From an uncultured Alphaproteobacteria bacterium (lineage in GTDB: Bacteria; Pseudomonadota; Alphaproteobacteria; Rhodobacterales; Rhodobacteraceae): a stretch of 64,000 nucleotides of DNA. A program made the translations under genes and the position numbers. Below, piece by piece: positions 7,913 to 16,310 of the stretch (its first letter is position 1; every line of letters starts with the position of its first letter). The notes beneath the pieces are model-generated. The model was not told where the DNA came from. It saw nothing but the letters and a program-made list of their open reading frames with translations, and ran no database searches. The stretch lies in the NCBI GenBank assembly GCA_913031285.1, contig CAJWEI010000007.1:1-64000 (forward strand), given 5' to 3'.

Positions 7913-9399
7913 TGACTTACACACTTGGCATTGATATCGGGACCTATGAGACCAAAGGCGCTTTGGTCGACCAAACTGGAGCAATCCAAGCTCAAGCCTC
8001 GCGAGGCCATAAAATGCTAGTGCCAAAACCTGGATGGGCAGAGCATAACCCTGAGCAGGACTGGTGGGGTGATTTCGTTTTTATTTGCAAGACGATATTA
8101 AGCGAAAGTGGTGTGGATGCTTCTCAGATAAAAGCAGTTGCATGTAGTGCAATTGGTCCGTGTATGCTTCCAGTGGATGAAAGCGGAAATCCGTTGATGA
8201 ACGCTGTCTTGTATGGAGTTGATGGACGGGCTGAAGCCGAAGTGCGCGAACTCACAAAACGCATCGGTGAAGAGACCGTAATAAAACGCTGCGGTAATGC
8301 GCTGACATCGCAATCTGTCGGGCCAAAAATACTTTGGCTCAAGCGGCAGCGTCCTGCAATATATTCAGAAACTGCCTATATTTTGAGCTCAAGTAGCTTC
8401 ATTGTTATGCGCCTAACAGGTGAAGTTGTGATTGACCATTATACCGCCGCAAATTTCTCACCACTTTATGATATTGAAAAACAGGAATGGGTTGATGATC
8501 TGGCTGACGATATTTTGCCTATGGAAAAACTGCCACGATTGATGTGGTCAGGCGAAATTGCTGGTCACATTAACAAAGAAGCTGGGCAGATGACTGGACT
8601 TGCGTTTGGCACTCCAGTTACCGTGGGCACTATAGACGCTGCTGCAGAGGCGCTGTCTGTGGGCACAGATGCTTGTGGAGATATGATGATGATGTATGGC
8701 TCAACTATTTTTATCATTCTAAAAGCCCATTCCATGGTGACTGATCCACGCATTTGGTATGCACCATGGCTATTTAAAGGCGAGCATGCATCTATGGCTG
8801 GACTTGCAACTTCCGGTACTCTAACCCATTGGTTTCGAGACCAAATCGCCCGCGATTACTCGCTTCAGGATGCTTTTCCTGCCTTGGCTAAAGAAGCGGA
8901 AAAATCACCACCAGGAGCCAACGGCTTGTTGATGCTTCCATATTTTTCCGGCGAGAGGACACCGCTTCATGATGTTCATGCCAAGGGCGCCATGTTCGGA
9001 TTTAACCTAACCCACACACGTGGGGATATGTACCGCGCGTTAATCGAAGGAATTGCCCACGGCACAAGACACGTGACTGATACTTTCGCAGAGCTGGATC
9101 AAGCTCCCAGGAGATTACTTGCAGTTGGTGGGGGAACTAAGAATAGTCTTTGGCTGCAAGCTACATCCGATATCACTGGCATTGATCAAATCGTTTGTGA
9201 AAAAACAAATGGTGCCAGTTATGGCGACGCTTTTTTAGCCGCTGTAGCTGTCGGGTTGGCCGATCGATCAGATATCGCACTTTGGAATCCAGTGGTGAAT
9301 ACAATAACTGCTAAGCCAAAAGCTGTGTATGACAAAGCACACGACTTATTTCGCAGGCTTTACCAACAGACTAAAGACATTGCCTCAGAGCTTACTTGA
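7912..9399 (+). CDS. FGGY-family carbohydrate kinase (xylulokinase-like)
   Basis: This 495-residue protein has the FGGY architecture. The N-terminal domain starts TLGIDIGTYETKGALVD (phosphate-binding loop), GTIDAAAEALSVG lies at about 238, and the C-terminal ATP domain carries LPYFSGERTPLHD and LLAVGGGTKNSLWLQ (about 400). These are complete and suggest phosphorylation of a pentulose, hexulose or similar polyol, with xylulokinase-like annotation most likely. Its ATG shares a base with the stop of the M42 gene (TAATG). Its 3' end overlaps the convergent permease by eight bases. The specific substrate cannot be read from the sequence. Confidence 0.85.
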   Translation: MTYTLGIDIGTYETKGALVDQTGAIQAQASRGHKMLVPKPGWAEHNPEQDWWGDFVFICKTILSESGVDASQIKAVACSAIGPCMLPVDESGNPLMNAVLYGVDGRAEAEVRELTKRIGEETVIKRCGNALTSQSVGPKILWLKRQRPAIYSETAYILSSSSFIVMRLTGEVVIDHYTAANFSPLYDIEKQEWVDDLADDILPMEKLPRLMWSGEIAGHINKEAGQMTGLAFGTPVTVGTIDAAAEALSVGTDACGDMMMMYGSTIFIILKAHSMVTDPRIWYAPWLFKGEHASMAGLATSGTLTHWFRDQIARDYSLQDAFPALAKEAEKSPPGANGLLMLPYFSGERTPLHDVHAKGAMFGFNLTHTRGDMYRALIEGIAHGTRHVTDTFAELDQAPRRLLAVGGGTKNSLWLQATSDITGIDQIVCEKTNGASYGDAFLAAVAVGLADRSDIALWNPVVNTITAKPKAVYDKAHDLFRRLYQQTKDIASELT

Positions 9400-10306
9400 C
9401 TGCGCCCGCCGCCATGCCCTTAATTATGTACTTTTCCAGGGCTATTGCCACTATCACTAAGGGAAGTATCGCGGCTGAAGATAGAGCCGCCATAGACCAC
9501 CAGTTGATCCCTTGCGATCCAGTTTGAGATGCAACCATAACAGGCAGAGTGGTGGCATTGGTTGAGGTTAGTAGCGCGGCAAAGAAGTATTCGTTCCAGC
9601 ACAATACCAGCGATAAGATAAAGGCAGCGACCATACCAGGCAGAGCTATCGGCATCACGATTTGCATGAATGCCCCCCAGATGCCAAGGCCATCGACAAG
9701 TGCCGCTTCTTCCAACTCTATTGGAATACCTTGGAACTGATCACGCATAATCCAGATCACAATTGGCAAAACCATTAAAGTGTAAAGCAAGATTAATCCA
9801 ACGCGGCTGTCGAGCAGCCCTAAAGATTTGTATAAAACAAGAAATGGCAATGCCAGAACTACTGGTGGCAGGATCATTTGGCTTAGGAAGAAAAACGAGA
9901 TATCAGAATTTTTCATGAACCCAAACCTGTAGCTGAACCTCGACAGACCGTAAGCGGCGAGTGATCCTAATATAACTGCAAGCAACGAGGCAGAAATTGA
10001 AACCACAGTGCTATTCCAAAAGCGTTTAAAGAACTCCTCTCTAACGGTTGACACTTCTCCAAGCAGTCTCGGTGACAGACCAATAGACTCCCAACCTTTC
10101 CATCTTGGTGTAAAATCCCACCACGGAATCAAGTTACCCTTCATAACATCAGGGGCCAGTTTGAACGAAGTCGTAATCGTCCAGAAAATTGGAAATAGGC
10201 ATACTAACGCCCATATTGAAAGGGCCGAGTATATTGCCGTGCGGCTAACCCACCATTTACTTTGATTGCGAATACCCACTTCGTGGTCTCTAAAAATCAT
10301 ACTCAT
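9392..10306 (-). CDS. ABC sugar permease, CUT1 family (MalG/UgpE-like)
   Basis: This inner-membrane permease has about 304 residues and six predicted helices. The EAA loop EEAALVDGLGIWGAFMQIVMP (around residue 200) is the contact with the ATPase. The chosen ATG at 10306 overlaps the stop of the upstream permease (ATGA); an ATG at 10324 would add six residues. The C-terminal end AGAVK is typical of MalG-like proteins. It forms the second half of the membrane channel with the product of the gene at 10303-11406. It meets the FGGY kinase tail to tail. Confidence 0.85.
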   Translation of the reverse strand: MSMIFRDHEVGIRNQSKWWVSRTAIYSALSIWALVCLFPIFWTITTSFKLAPDVMKGNLIPWWDFTPRWKGWESIGLSPRLLGEVSTVREEFFKRFWNSTVVSISASLLAVILGSLAAYGLSRFSYRFGFMKNSDISFFFLSQMILPPVVLALPFLVLYKSLGLLDSRVGLILLYTLMVLPIVIWIMRDQFQGIPIELEEAALVDGLGIWGAFMQIVMPIALPGMVAAFILSLVLCWNEYFFAALLTSTNATTLPVMVASQTGSQGINWWSMAALSSAAILPLVIVAIALEKYIIKGMAAGAVK

Positions 10307-11406
10307 GCTGGCCGCTCCATCCATCGGCTTACTAGCTTTAAAAAGAGGGTTACAAAAATCACAATAAGAACCAGATAGACTATTGCGAGTAGTGTACCGT
10401 AGCCCACGTTTGAGCGGTCTCTGTACTCTCGGAAGATAAAGCTGGTAACACTGTCAGTTGCCCCACCGGGCCCACCGGAAGTCACATTAATAATTATGTC
10501 AGCGAGCTTTAACTTAAAGATAATGCGGATCACTATCGCTGTGACTGAAACAGGCATCATCAGAGGAAAGATAATCTCCTTAAAGCTTTGCCAGCCTGAT
10601 GCACCATCAACCTTTGAAGCCTCAAGAATTTCACTCGGCAAGGCCTGAAGACCCGCTAAAAGCATGATCATCATAAAGGGAATGAACGTCCAGGCATCCA
10701 TCGCCATGATCATAAAACGGGCTATTTCCGGATCTCCAAAGAACGTAGGCTCGCCCCCAAGGTCGCGGATAATGCGTGAAATTGGACCAAAACGTACTTC
10801 CAGCATGGATTTACCAATCATCCATGATACGGCGACAGGGCTGAGCATCAAAGGCAGAAGGAAAACAACACGAAAAAATTTACGCGCTCTGATCTGCGCA
10901 TTGAGCAAAAGTGCTAAGCCAAATGCAATTACGTATTCTACGCTTACGGCCAGGACATAATAAACCATATTCGTCAATGCGTTCCAGTAGAAGCTATCGT
11001 TCCACATCTGTACAAGATTATTCCAGCCATTCGGCTGTGGCCCATTTGGTGAAGCAAGATTCCAATCTGTAAAGGAAATATACAGCGCAAAGAGAAGTGG
11101 AAAGATAACAAGGCTTACCACAAAGAGCGCGGCAGGCAGCACAAAAAGCGTGCGTTTACCTTTCTCTCCATTCACAATGACCTGTGCAGCACAAAGGGCA
11201 GTGGCCCAAAGCATATAAGAGTATAGAGTTGGGCGCCAAGTTTCAAAACCGATTTCAATGCTCCCGGCCTGATACATAGTCTGAAGTAGGGCAAGCATGA
11301 CGCAAAACAGTGCTGTGCCCCACACCATAAACTTGCCAAGGCGCTTGCGGCTGTCAGAAATATTATCGGCAGTCACCGTATGAAGAAGGTCGCCATCTTT
11401 GTTCAT
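10303..11406 (-). CDS. ABC sugar permease, CUT1 family (MalF/UgpA-like), extended N-terminus
   Basis: This 367-residue permease is longer than the roughly 290-300 residues usual for this subfamily. The extra length is N-terminal and includes two additional hydrophobic segments (about 27-46 and 65-80) before the standard six-helix core that starts at LFVLPAALFVVSLVIFP. The EAA loop EASKVDGASGWQSFKEIIFP is present near residue 275. It lies between the binding-protein gene and the second permease. A stable stem-loop separates it from the binding-protein gene, which should lower permease expression relative to the binding protein. Confidence 0.85.
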   Translation of the reverse strand: MNKDGDLLHTVTADNISDSRKRLGKFMVWGTALFCVMLALLQTMYQAGSIEIGFETWRPTLYSYMLWATALCAAQVIVNGEKGKRTLFVLPAALFVVSLVIFPLLFALYISFTDWNLASPNGPQPNGWNNLVQMWNDSFYWNALTNMVYYVLAVSVEYVIAFGLALLLNAQIRARKFFRVVFLLPLMLSPVAVSWMIGKSMLEVRFGPISRIIRDLGGEPTFFGDPEIARFMIMAMDAWTFIPFMMIMLLAGLQALPSEILEASKVDGASGWQSFKEIIFPLMMPVSVTAIVIRIIFKLKLADIIINVTSGGPGGATDSVTSFIFREYRDRSNVGYGTLLAIVYLVLIVIFVTLFLKLVSRWMERPA

Positions 11407-11482
11407 AGTCAGTCTCTAGCAAGATGAGAAATATCTGCAATGGGGTTGATCACTCAACTCTAAAGGACATTCATTAATAAAG

Positions 11483-11510
11483 AACAGGCGGTGTCAAAGC
11501 ACCGCCTGTT
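11483..11510 (-). terminator. Stem-loop between binding-protein and permease genes
   Basis: A perfect 11-bp inverted repeat (AACAGGCGGTG ... CACCGCCTGTT) with a six-base loop lies between the stop of the binding-protein gene and the start of the first permease. On the minus strand it is followed by TCTTTATT, a weak U-run. This is the classical place for a leaky terminator or 3'-stabilising hairpin giving high binding-protein and low permease levels. Confidence 0.75.
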
Positions 11511-11530
11511 TCTAGTTTAATCTATCAAAA

Positions 11531-13156
11531 TCACATCCCAAGCGATGCTTTGTACACAGCAATCTGACCGTCACGGCCGATCTGGTCGGTGATCTTCTCC
11601 CAAGCTGCCGCAATGGCATCTGCTGTTTCCTGCGCTGAGCCATATTGACCGGCATAGCCCTTGGCCAACTCGTCTTCCGCTACAGAATAATATTGAAAGA
11701 TTCCCGGGATACGTGGTTCGATTGCCGCATTAGGATGGTTGTAGCTATCCGCGTTAGATCCAAGATAGTCCTCAACATATGCGCGGTCGTAACCTGCCTC
11801 TTCCCATTCGTCATACTGGAAGTGTGAATTACGGTAAGGCTGGAAACCCGATGGATAAGCAGAAGCCCAAAGAGAAAGGTCCTTGCCACCAAGATGGGCT
11901 GCAGCAGACCATGCCGCTTTTTTCTTCTTCTCATCGCCTTCGACTGTTGCCATAACGTATACACCCCAGCCAATGTACGCCATGTTTGGTGCTTCGTTTC
12001 TGGTCTCTTCCCAGGCGCCAGCTTTTGCGTTATAGACCCGTTCCGAGGCTGGGTTCACTCCAAATCCAGCAACTTCACCAACAACCGATGTATCGGATGT
12101 CCGTGCGTTAGAGCCCACATCACCCCACCACATTAGCATAGAACCAGTTCCCGCAAGGAACTGTTGGAACGCGGTTGTGCCTGGATCTGCGTTAATTTGG
12201 TCAGTGGGATATGCACCCGCATCAATCAAATCCATAACGTCCTGGATAGCTTGCACCCAAGCCGGATTGTTGACCATAGGTTTCATTGTGTCCGGCTCAA
12301 ACAGCCAAGCTGGGCTATTTGGATGCTTGGCATAGGCAGATGCTCGATTTTCAAGGAAGTAAAACCCAAAACCACCCCAACCCTTGAGCGGATCAAGATA
12401 ACCATGCGCTGGCAGTCCCGTAAGCGGGTCCTCTTTACCAATTAGATCCTTAGAGACTTCATTAATTTCTTGCCAAGTCGTGGGAACATCGCGACCAGTT
12501 ATCGAGCCTTCACCGAAGTAGTCTTTGCGGTAAGCAAACGTATGGCAGTCCCCATCAATTGAGACTCGATACGTTTTTCCGCCCCATGTGCCAACCGGGG
12601 CTTTAAGGTAATCCACATAATCATCCATGTCGATTTGTTCTTTGACCCACTCGGGCATTTCTGAGGCCATCCCCTTGCCGAGAACATCACCCTCAAAAGG
12701 AGCTCCCATCTCGATGATATCAAAATCAGCTGTGCCAGTTGCAATTGATTGTTGAAGGCGCGCATTATAGTCCGCTTGTGCCAAATCAATCCAATTGATC
12801 TTCGCTCCAGTGTATGCCTCCCAAGGCTTTAAAAAACCTCTAAACAGGAAGTTGTGCAGGTTTTGGTTATTTAGTCCCATAAAGGTCAACTCGACCCCTT
12901 CAAACTCACCCTCGCTTACGTTATCTTTGGTCGCCCCAAGGCACATTTCACCGACTTTTTGCCAATCACTGTCAGTAGGCGACCCTGCACCAACACCAGG
13001 AATTTTTAGGATTTCAGCACGAACATTTCCATGCCCGCCAGCCAATGCCGTTTTAGGCATCATGGCAACAGCTCCAATTGCAGCAGAACCTTTTAGAACC
13101 TGACGTCGATTCATTTTCTGAGCAGCTTTTATGTAATTATAAAGGTCGACTTTCAT
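11531..13156 (-). CDS. ABC transporter substrate-binding protein (CUT1), Tat signal
   Basis: From the ATG at 13156, preceded by GGGAGGATTAAC, the protein has 541 residues; the 38 residues upstream in frame are rejected. The signal region holds MNRRQVLKGSAAIGAVAMM followed by ALAGG, a twin-arginine-like motif, so export of a folded protein is likely. The body has the extracellular solute-binding family 1 pattern (FDIIEMGAPFEGDVLGKG, GTGSMLMWWGD, AYPSGFQPYRNSHF). It is larger than typical maltose-type binding proteins (about 400), like the 540-580-residue subgroup found in roseobacter and rhizobial sugar/polyol systems. It should deliver the island's sugar to the two permeases. Confidence 0.85.
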   Translation of the reverse strand: MKVDLYNYIKAAQKMNRRQVLKGSAAIGAVAMMPKTALAGGHGNVRAEILKIPGVGAGSPTDSDWQKVGEMCLGATKDNVSEGEFEGVELTFMGLNNQNLHNFLFRGFLKPWEAYTGAKINWIDLAQADYNARLQQSIATGTADFDIIEMGAPFEGDVLGKGMASEMPEWVKEQIDMDDYVDYLKAPVGTWGGKTYRVSIDGDCHTFAYRKDYFGEGSITGRDVPTTWQEINEVSKDLIGKEDPLTGLPAHGYLDPLKGWGGFGFYFLENRASAYAKHPNSPAWLFEPDTMKPMVNNPAWVQAIQDVMDLIDAGAYPTDQINADPGTTAFQQFLAGTGSMLMWWGDVGSNARTSDTSVVGEVAGFGVNPASERVYNAKAGAWEETRNEAPNMAYIGWGVYVMATVEGDEKKKKAAWSAAAHLGGKDLSLWASAYPSGFQPYRNSHFQYDEWEEAGYDRAYVEDYLGSNADSYNHPNAAIEPRIPGIFQYYSVAEDELAKGYAGQYGSAQETADAIAAAWEKITDQIGRDGQIAVYKASLGM

Positions 13157-13369
13157 GTTAATCCTCCCAAGAGTCATCTTATTAGATTGTAAGCAAGAAA
13201 CGGCGAGCGCCAATTTCAAGTAGCTAATTGAGTATTCTACGCAATGGCGAACCTCCCGTACCGAAATCACTATGATCCAAATTAACCCAAAGTCAACAAA
13301 AGCCGTGTGTTAGACGTGGACAGTATAAAATGCTTTAACTACGATCAAAGTCTAAGGAGTCGTCGCACA
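13157..13369. promoter_or_regulatory. Divergent promoter region of the ABC transporter
   Basis: This 213-base spacer lies between the divergent binding-protein gene and the ATPase gene. It contains ribosome binding sites on both sides (GGGAGG before 13156, AAGGAG at 13354-13359) and must contain two promoters. I see no clear palindromic operator. Confidence 0.5.
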
Positions 13370-14407
13370 ATGGCAAACGTCAAGATACACGAAATTCGAA
13401 AGTCTTACGATAGCTTAGAGGTAATCCATGGACTAAACATCGATATTAAGGATGGTGAGTTCGTAGCACTGGTTGGCCCATCTGGCTGTGGAAAATCCAC
13501 ATTGCTTAGGATGATCGCTGGTTTGGAGCCCATCGATAGCGGGAACATCGCAATTGGTGAGCGTATAGTGAATAGTCTGCCCCCATCTGAGCGCGACATT
13601 GCAATGGTGTTTCAGACATATGCTTTATATCCGCATAAAACGGTAGCCGAAAATATGGGCTTTGCGCTTAAGGTCGCAAAAACTAGCAAGGCTGAGATTG
13701 ACCGTCGCGTAAAAGAAGCCGCCGAAATTCTAAGCCTGACTGAGTATTTGGACCGCAAGCCGCGTCATTTATCCGGTGGCCAGCGTCAGCGTGTTGCAAT
13801 GGGTCGCGCCATCGTTCGTGACCCTCAGGTATTTTTGTTCGATGAGCCACTATCTAATCTTGATGCGAAGTTGCGCATGCAAATGCGAACTGAAATCAAA
13901 GAATTGCACCAACGCTTAAAAACCACGACGGTCTTTGTGACCCATGACCAGATTGAGGCAATGACATTAGCAGATAGGATTGTGGTAATGCAGGGAGGAA
14001 GCATAGAGCAGATTGGCACACCACTTGAGCTTTATGACCACCCAGCCAACGAGTTTGTTGCGACATTCATCGGTGCACCATCCATGAACTTAATTAGTGG
14101 CAACCTATCTGACGGCAAAGTAAAAATTGGAGAACAGTTTTTTGTTGGTCCAATTGGCACTAGCAAGGTGAAGCTTGGAGTCAGGCCAGAACATCTGATT
14201 TTGGCTGATGATGGAGGCTTGCCTATGCAAGTAAAAGTTGTCGAACCGACTGGAGCCGAAACCATGGTTTTTTTACGTTATGAAGATCAGGACGTCACTG
14301 CTATATTCCGAGAACGTCATAGTTTTGAAAGTGGTCAAACAATCCATCTAACGCCGGACGAAGACCATCTTCATATATTTGATGCGAAGACCGGCGCGCG
14401 CCTTTAG
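13370..14407 (+). CDS. ABC transporter ATP-binding protein, MalK/UgpC-like
   Basis: This 345-residue CUT1 ATPase has Walker A GPSGCGKST (about 37), Q-loop VFQTYALYPHKTV, signature LSGGQRQRVAMGRA (about 134), Walker B VFLFDEPLSNLD and H-loop VTHDQIEAM. A C-terminal TOBE domain (about 235-345) is present. The start at 13370 is preceded by AAGGAG at 10-base spacing; the longer frame is discarded. It is transcribed away from the binding protein and permeases that it energises and runs into the mutarotase and kinase genes, so ATPase and intracellular enzymes share a transcript. Confidence 0.9.
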   Translation: MANVKIHEIRKSYDSLEVIHGLNIDIKDGEFVALVGPSGCGKSTLLRMIAGLEPIDSGNIAIGERIVNSLPPSERDIAMVFQTYALYPHKTVAENMGFALKVAKTSKAEIDRRVKEAAEILSLTEYLDRKPRHLSGGQRQRVAMGRAIVRDPQVFLFDEPLSNLDAKLRMQMRTEIKELHQRLKTTTVFVTHDQIEAMTLADRIVVMQGGSIEQIGTPLELYDHPANEFVATFIGAPSMNLISGNLSDGKVKIGEQFFVGPIGTSKVKLGVRPEHLILADDGGLPMQVKVVEPTGAETMVFLRYEDQDVTAIFRERHSFESGQTIHLTPDEDHLHIFDAKTGARL

Positions 14408-14429
14408 AAGATAATATTAGGAGTTCCAA

Positions 14430-14876
14430 ATGCTTAGAGGTATCGATCCAATTTTGAATGCTGATGTGCTATATGCATTGCGAGCGATGGGCCATGGGGA
14501 TGATTTGATCATTGCCGATACAAACTTTCCATCTGATAGCGTTGCACGCAAGACTGTATTGGGAGAGGTCCTGCGTATAGACCACAGCGCTGCCGAAGTC
14601 ATCAAGGCTGTACTTTCAGTCTACCCGATTGATACATTTGTTGATGATTCCGCTGCCAGAATGGAGGTAGTCGGCGAGTGTGATAAGATCCTGCCTGTGA
14701 TGGAAGAGGTTCAACTCCAAGTGAATGCAGTCAGAGGGCCTAAGTTGATAGGCATCGAACGCTTCGCTTTTTATGATCGCGCAAAGAAAGCCTATGCTGT
14801 AATCCAAACTGCCGAACGACGTTTCTATGGGTGCTTTGCCTTTCGCAAAGGCGTCGTTCCGCCGGATTCGGCCTAA
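14430..14876 (+). CDS. fucU: RbsD/FucU-family sugar mutarotase, FucU type
   Basis: This 148-residue protein matches FucU in length and motifs: MLRGIDPILNADVLYALRAMGHGD with the catalytic-region His (residue 22), IADTNFPS (Asp about 30) and a C-terminal AVIQTAERRFYGCFAFRKG. FucU interconverts alpha and beta anomers of L-fucose; RbsD does the same for ribose. AGGAG precedes the ATG. It sits directly behind the transporter ATPase, so it probably provides the anomer needed by the aldose dehydrogenase at 4900-5928. This strengthens assignment of L-fucose, or a close stereochemical relative, to the island. Confidence 0.85.
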   Translation: MLRGIDPILNADVLYALRAMGHGDDLIIADTNFPSDSVARKTVLGEVLRIDHSAAEVIKAVLSVYPIDTFVDDSAARMEVVGECDKILPVMEEVQLQVNAVRGPKLIGIERFAFYDRAKKAYAVIQTAERRFYGCFAFRKGVVPPDSA

Positions 14877-14878
14877 CA

Positions 14879-15790
14879 ATGGGAAAGGTTGTAGTTCTCG
14901 GGGTGTTTGTTGCTGATACCGCTTACCGCGCGGCGCGCATGCCGAATATGGGAGAGACCATCATGGGTACCTCGTTTGCTCTTGGACCTGGTGGAAAAGG
15001 CTCGAATCAGGCTGTCGCCTGTGCCCGTATGGGTGCCGAAACCCATATTATTACTAAGCTAGGCCAAGATGATTTTGCCAAACTGGCGCTTGATACTTGG
15101 AAGCAGGCAGGGGTCATTCCGCATGTAGAGCAAGTCAGTGACAGTTATACCGGCGCAGCGCACATATTCATTGAAGACGGCACGGGTGATAACGCTATTA
15201 TCGTCGCACCAGGAGCAGCGGCATTAATTGATATTGTAGATATTGAGACACATGCCACCTTGATCGCAGAGGCAGATGTATTTGTTACGCAACTTGAGCA
15301 ACCCATGGCCGCAGCCATGCGAGGACTGGAAATTGCGCGTGAAGCTGGCGTGATCACAGTACTCAATCCTGCGCCAGCGGAAACCTTGCCATCAGGAATG
15401 CTATCCTTATGCGATTACGTTACGCCAAACGAAACTGAGTGCGAAGTTTTAACTGGCATTACCGTTCAAACGCAGAAACAAGCACAACAAGCGTGTGAGG
15501 CTTTGCATGATCTTGGGGTTGGAACCCCCATAATTACTATGGGAGATCAAGGCGCATTTTTATATGGCCATGGGATTATTCCGGCAGTAGCTGCCGGTGC
15601 TGTTGTTGAAACAACAGGCGCGGGAGATGCATTTAACGGTGGTCTTGCTGCGATTTTGGCTGAAAAAAAATCTTCTTTAGCGGCTGCGCATTATGGCTGT
15701 GCAACGGCGGGTATTTCCGTAACAAAAGCCGGAACGGCACCAGCAATGCCAAGCAGAGATATGGTAGACACTTTTATAAAGTTAACCTAG
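14879..15790 (+). CDS. PfkB-family kinase, ribokinase-like
   Basis: The protein has 303 residues from the ATG at 14879, two bases after the fucU stop; the longer frame overlaps fucU and is rejected. The ribokinase signatures are clear: LGPGGKGSNQAVACARMG (about 35), LNPAPAETLP (about 165), VTPNETECEVLTG (about 180) and TTGAGDAFNGGLAAIL (about 245) with the catalytic Asp. It is the second PfkB protein of this island and is closer to true ribokinase than the one at 3207. Ribose, or a 2-keto-3-deoxy sugar acid downstream of fuconate, would be possible substrates. Confidence 0.85.
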   Translation: MGKVVVLGVFVADTAYRAARMPNMGETIMGTSFALGPGGKGSNQAVACARMGAETHIITKLGQDDFAKLALDTWKQAGVIPHVEQVSDSYTGAAHIFIEDGTGDNAIIVAPGAAALIDIVDIETHATLIAEADVFVTQLEQPMAAAMRGLEIAREAGVITVLNPAPAETLPSGMLSLCDYVTPNETECEVLTGITVQTQKQAQQACEALHDLGVGTPIITMGDQGAFLYGHGIIPAVAAGAVVETTGAGDAFNGGLAAILAEKKSSLAAAHYGCATAGISVTKAGTAPAMPSRDMVDTFIKLT

Positions 15791-16310
15791 AAATTCTGCG
15801 GCAAAATACTATTGATCTTAACGATTTTAAGATAATCTGACACAATAGTGGAGGCAATTTTAGGCTCGCGAACCCGTTGCTAAGCCAAACAAAGCAAATC
15901 ATATGACGATTATAAAACCTCTTATTCAAGACTTCCCACAAAAAAATGACAAAAATCTCGGTGTAAGAAATAATAAGAGACCGCTGGCTTCTCTATATAT
16001 TCCAATTAATATTTATTAAAAATTTCGTTCTATCTTTATTTGCCTAGCAGATAGGGGAATGTTTCGCTAGGCCGTACCATTTAATCACGCACCTCCGTCA
16101 ACTGATCAAAATATTCCGACTACATATTAGACGGTAAAAACAAATTTTCTTATGCTCACTTATATGTTCAAGTGAACATTTATATTTTAAAAACTTCCAT
16201 TTTCAGTTATAAAAAGGCAATCTGGCGAGAAACCTGGTTGCTTTTCAGAAATTATGAGCGAATAATAAAAAAAATACAAAAATATTGTTCATTTAAAGAT
16301 AAATTCTAAA
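15791..16310. other. Intergenic region upstream of the GlpR-like regulator
   Basis: This 520-base AT-rich spacer has no credible ORF. It contains the palindrome listed at 16164-16179 and a further TTGTTCAT half-site at about 16285, both likely regulatory. Confidence 0.5.
16164..16179. promoter_or_regulatory. Palindromic operator candidate (GlpR-like)
   Basis: ATGTTCA-AG-TGAACAT is a perfect inverted repeat about 130 bases before the DeoR-family gene. Its arms resemble the ATGTTCG/CGAACAT arms of enterobacterial GlpR operators, which fits a GlpR-like regulator of glpD controlling itself. The spacing is shorter than in E. coli. Confidence 0.5.
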
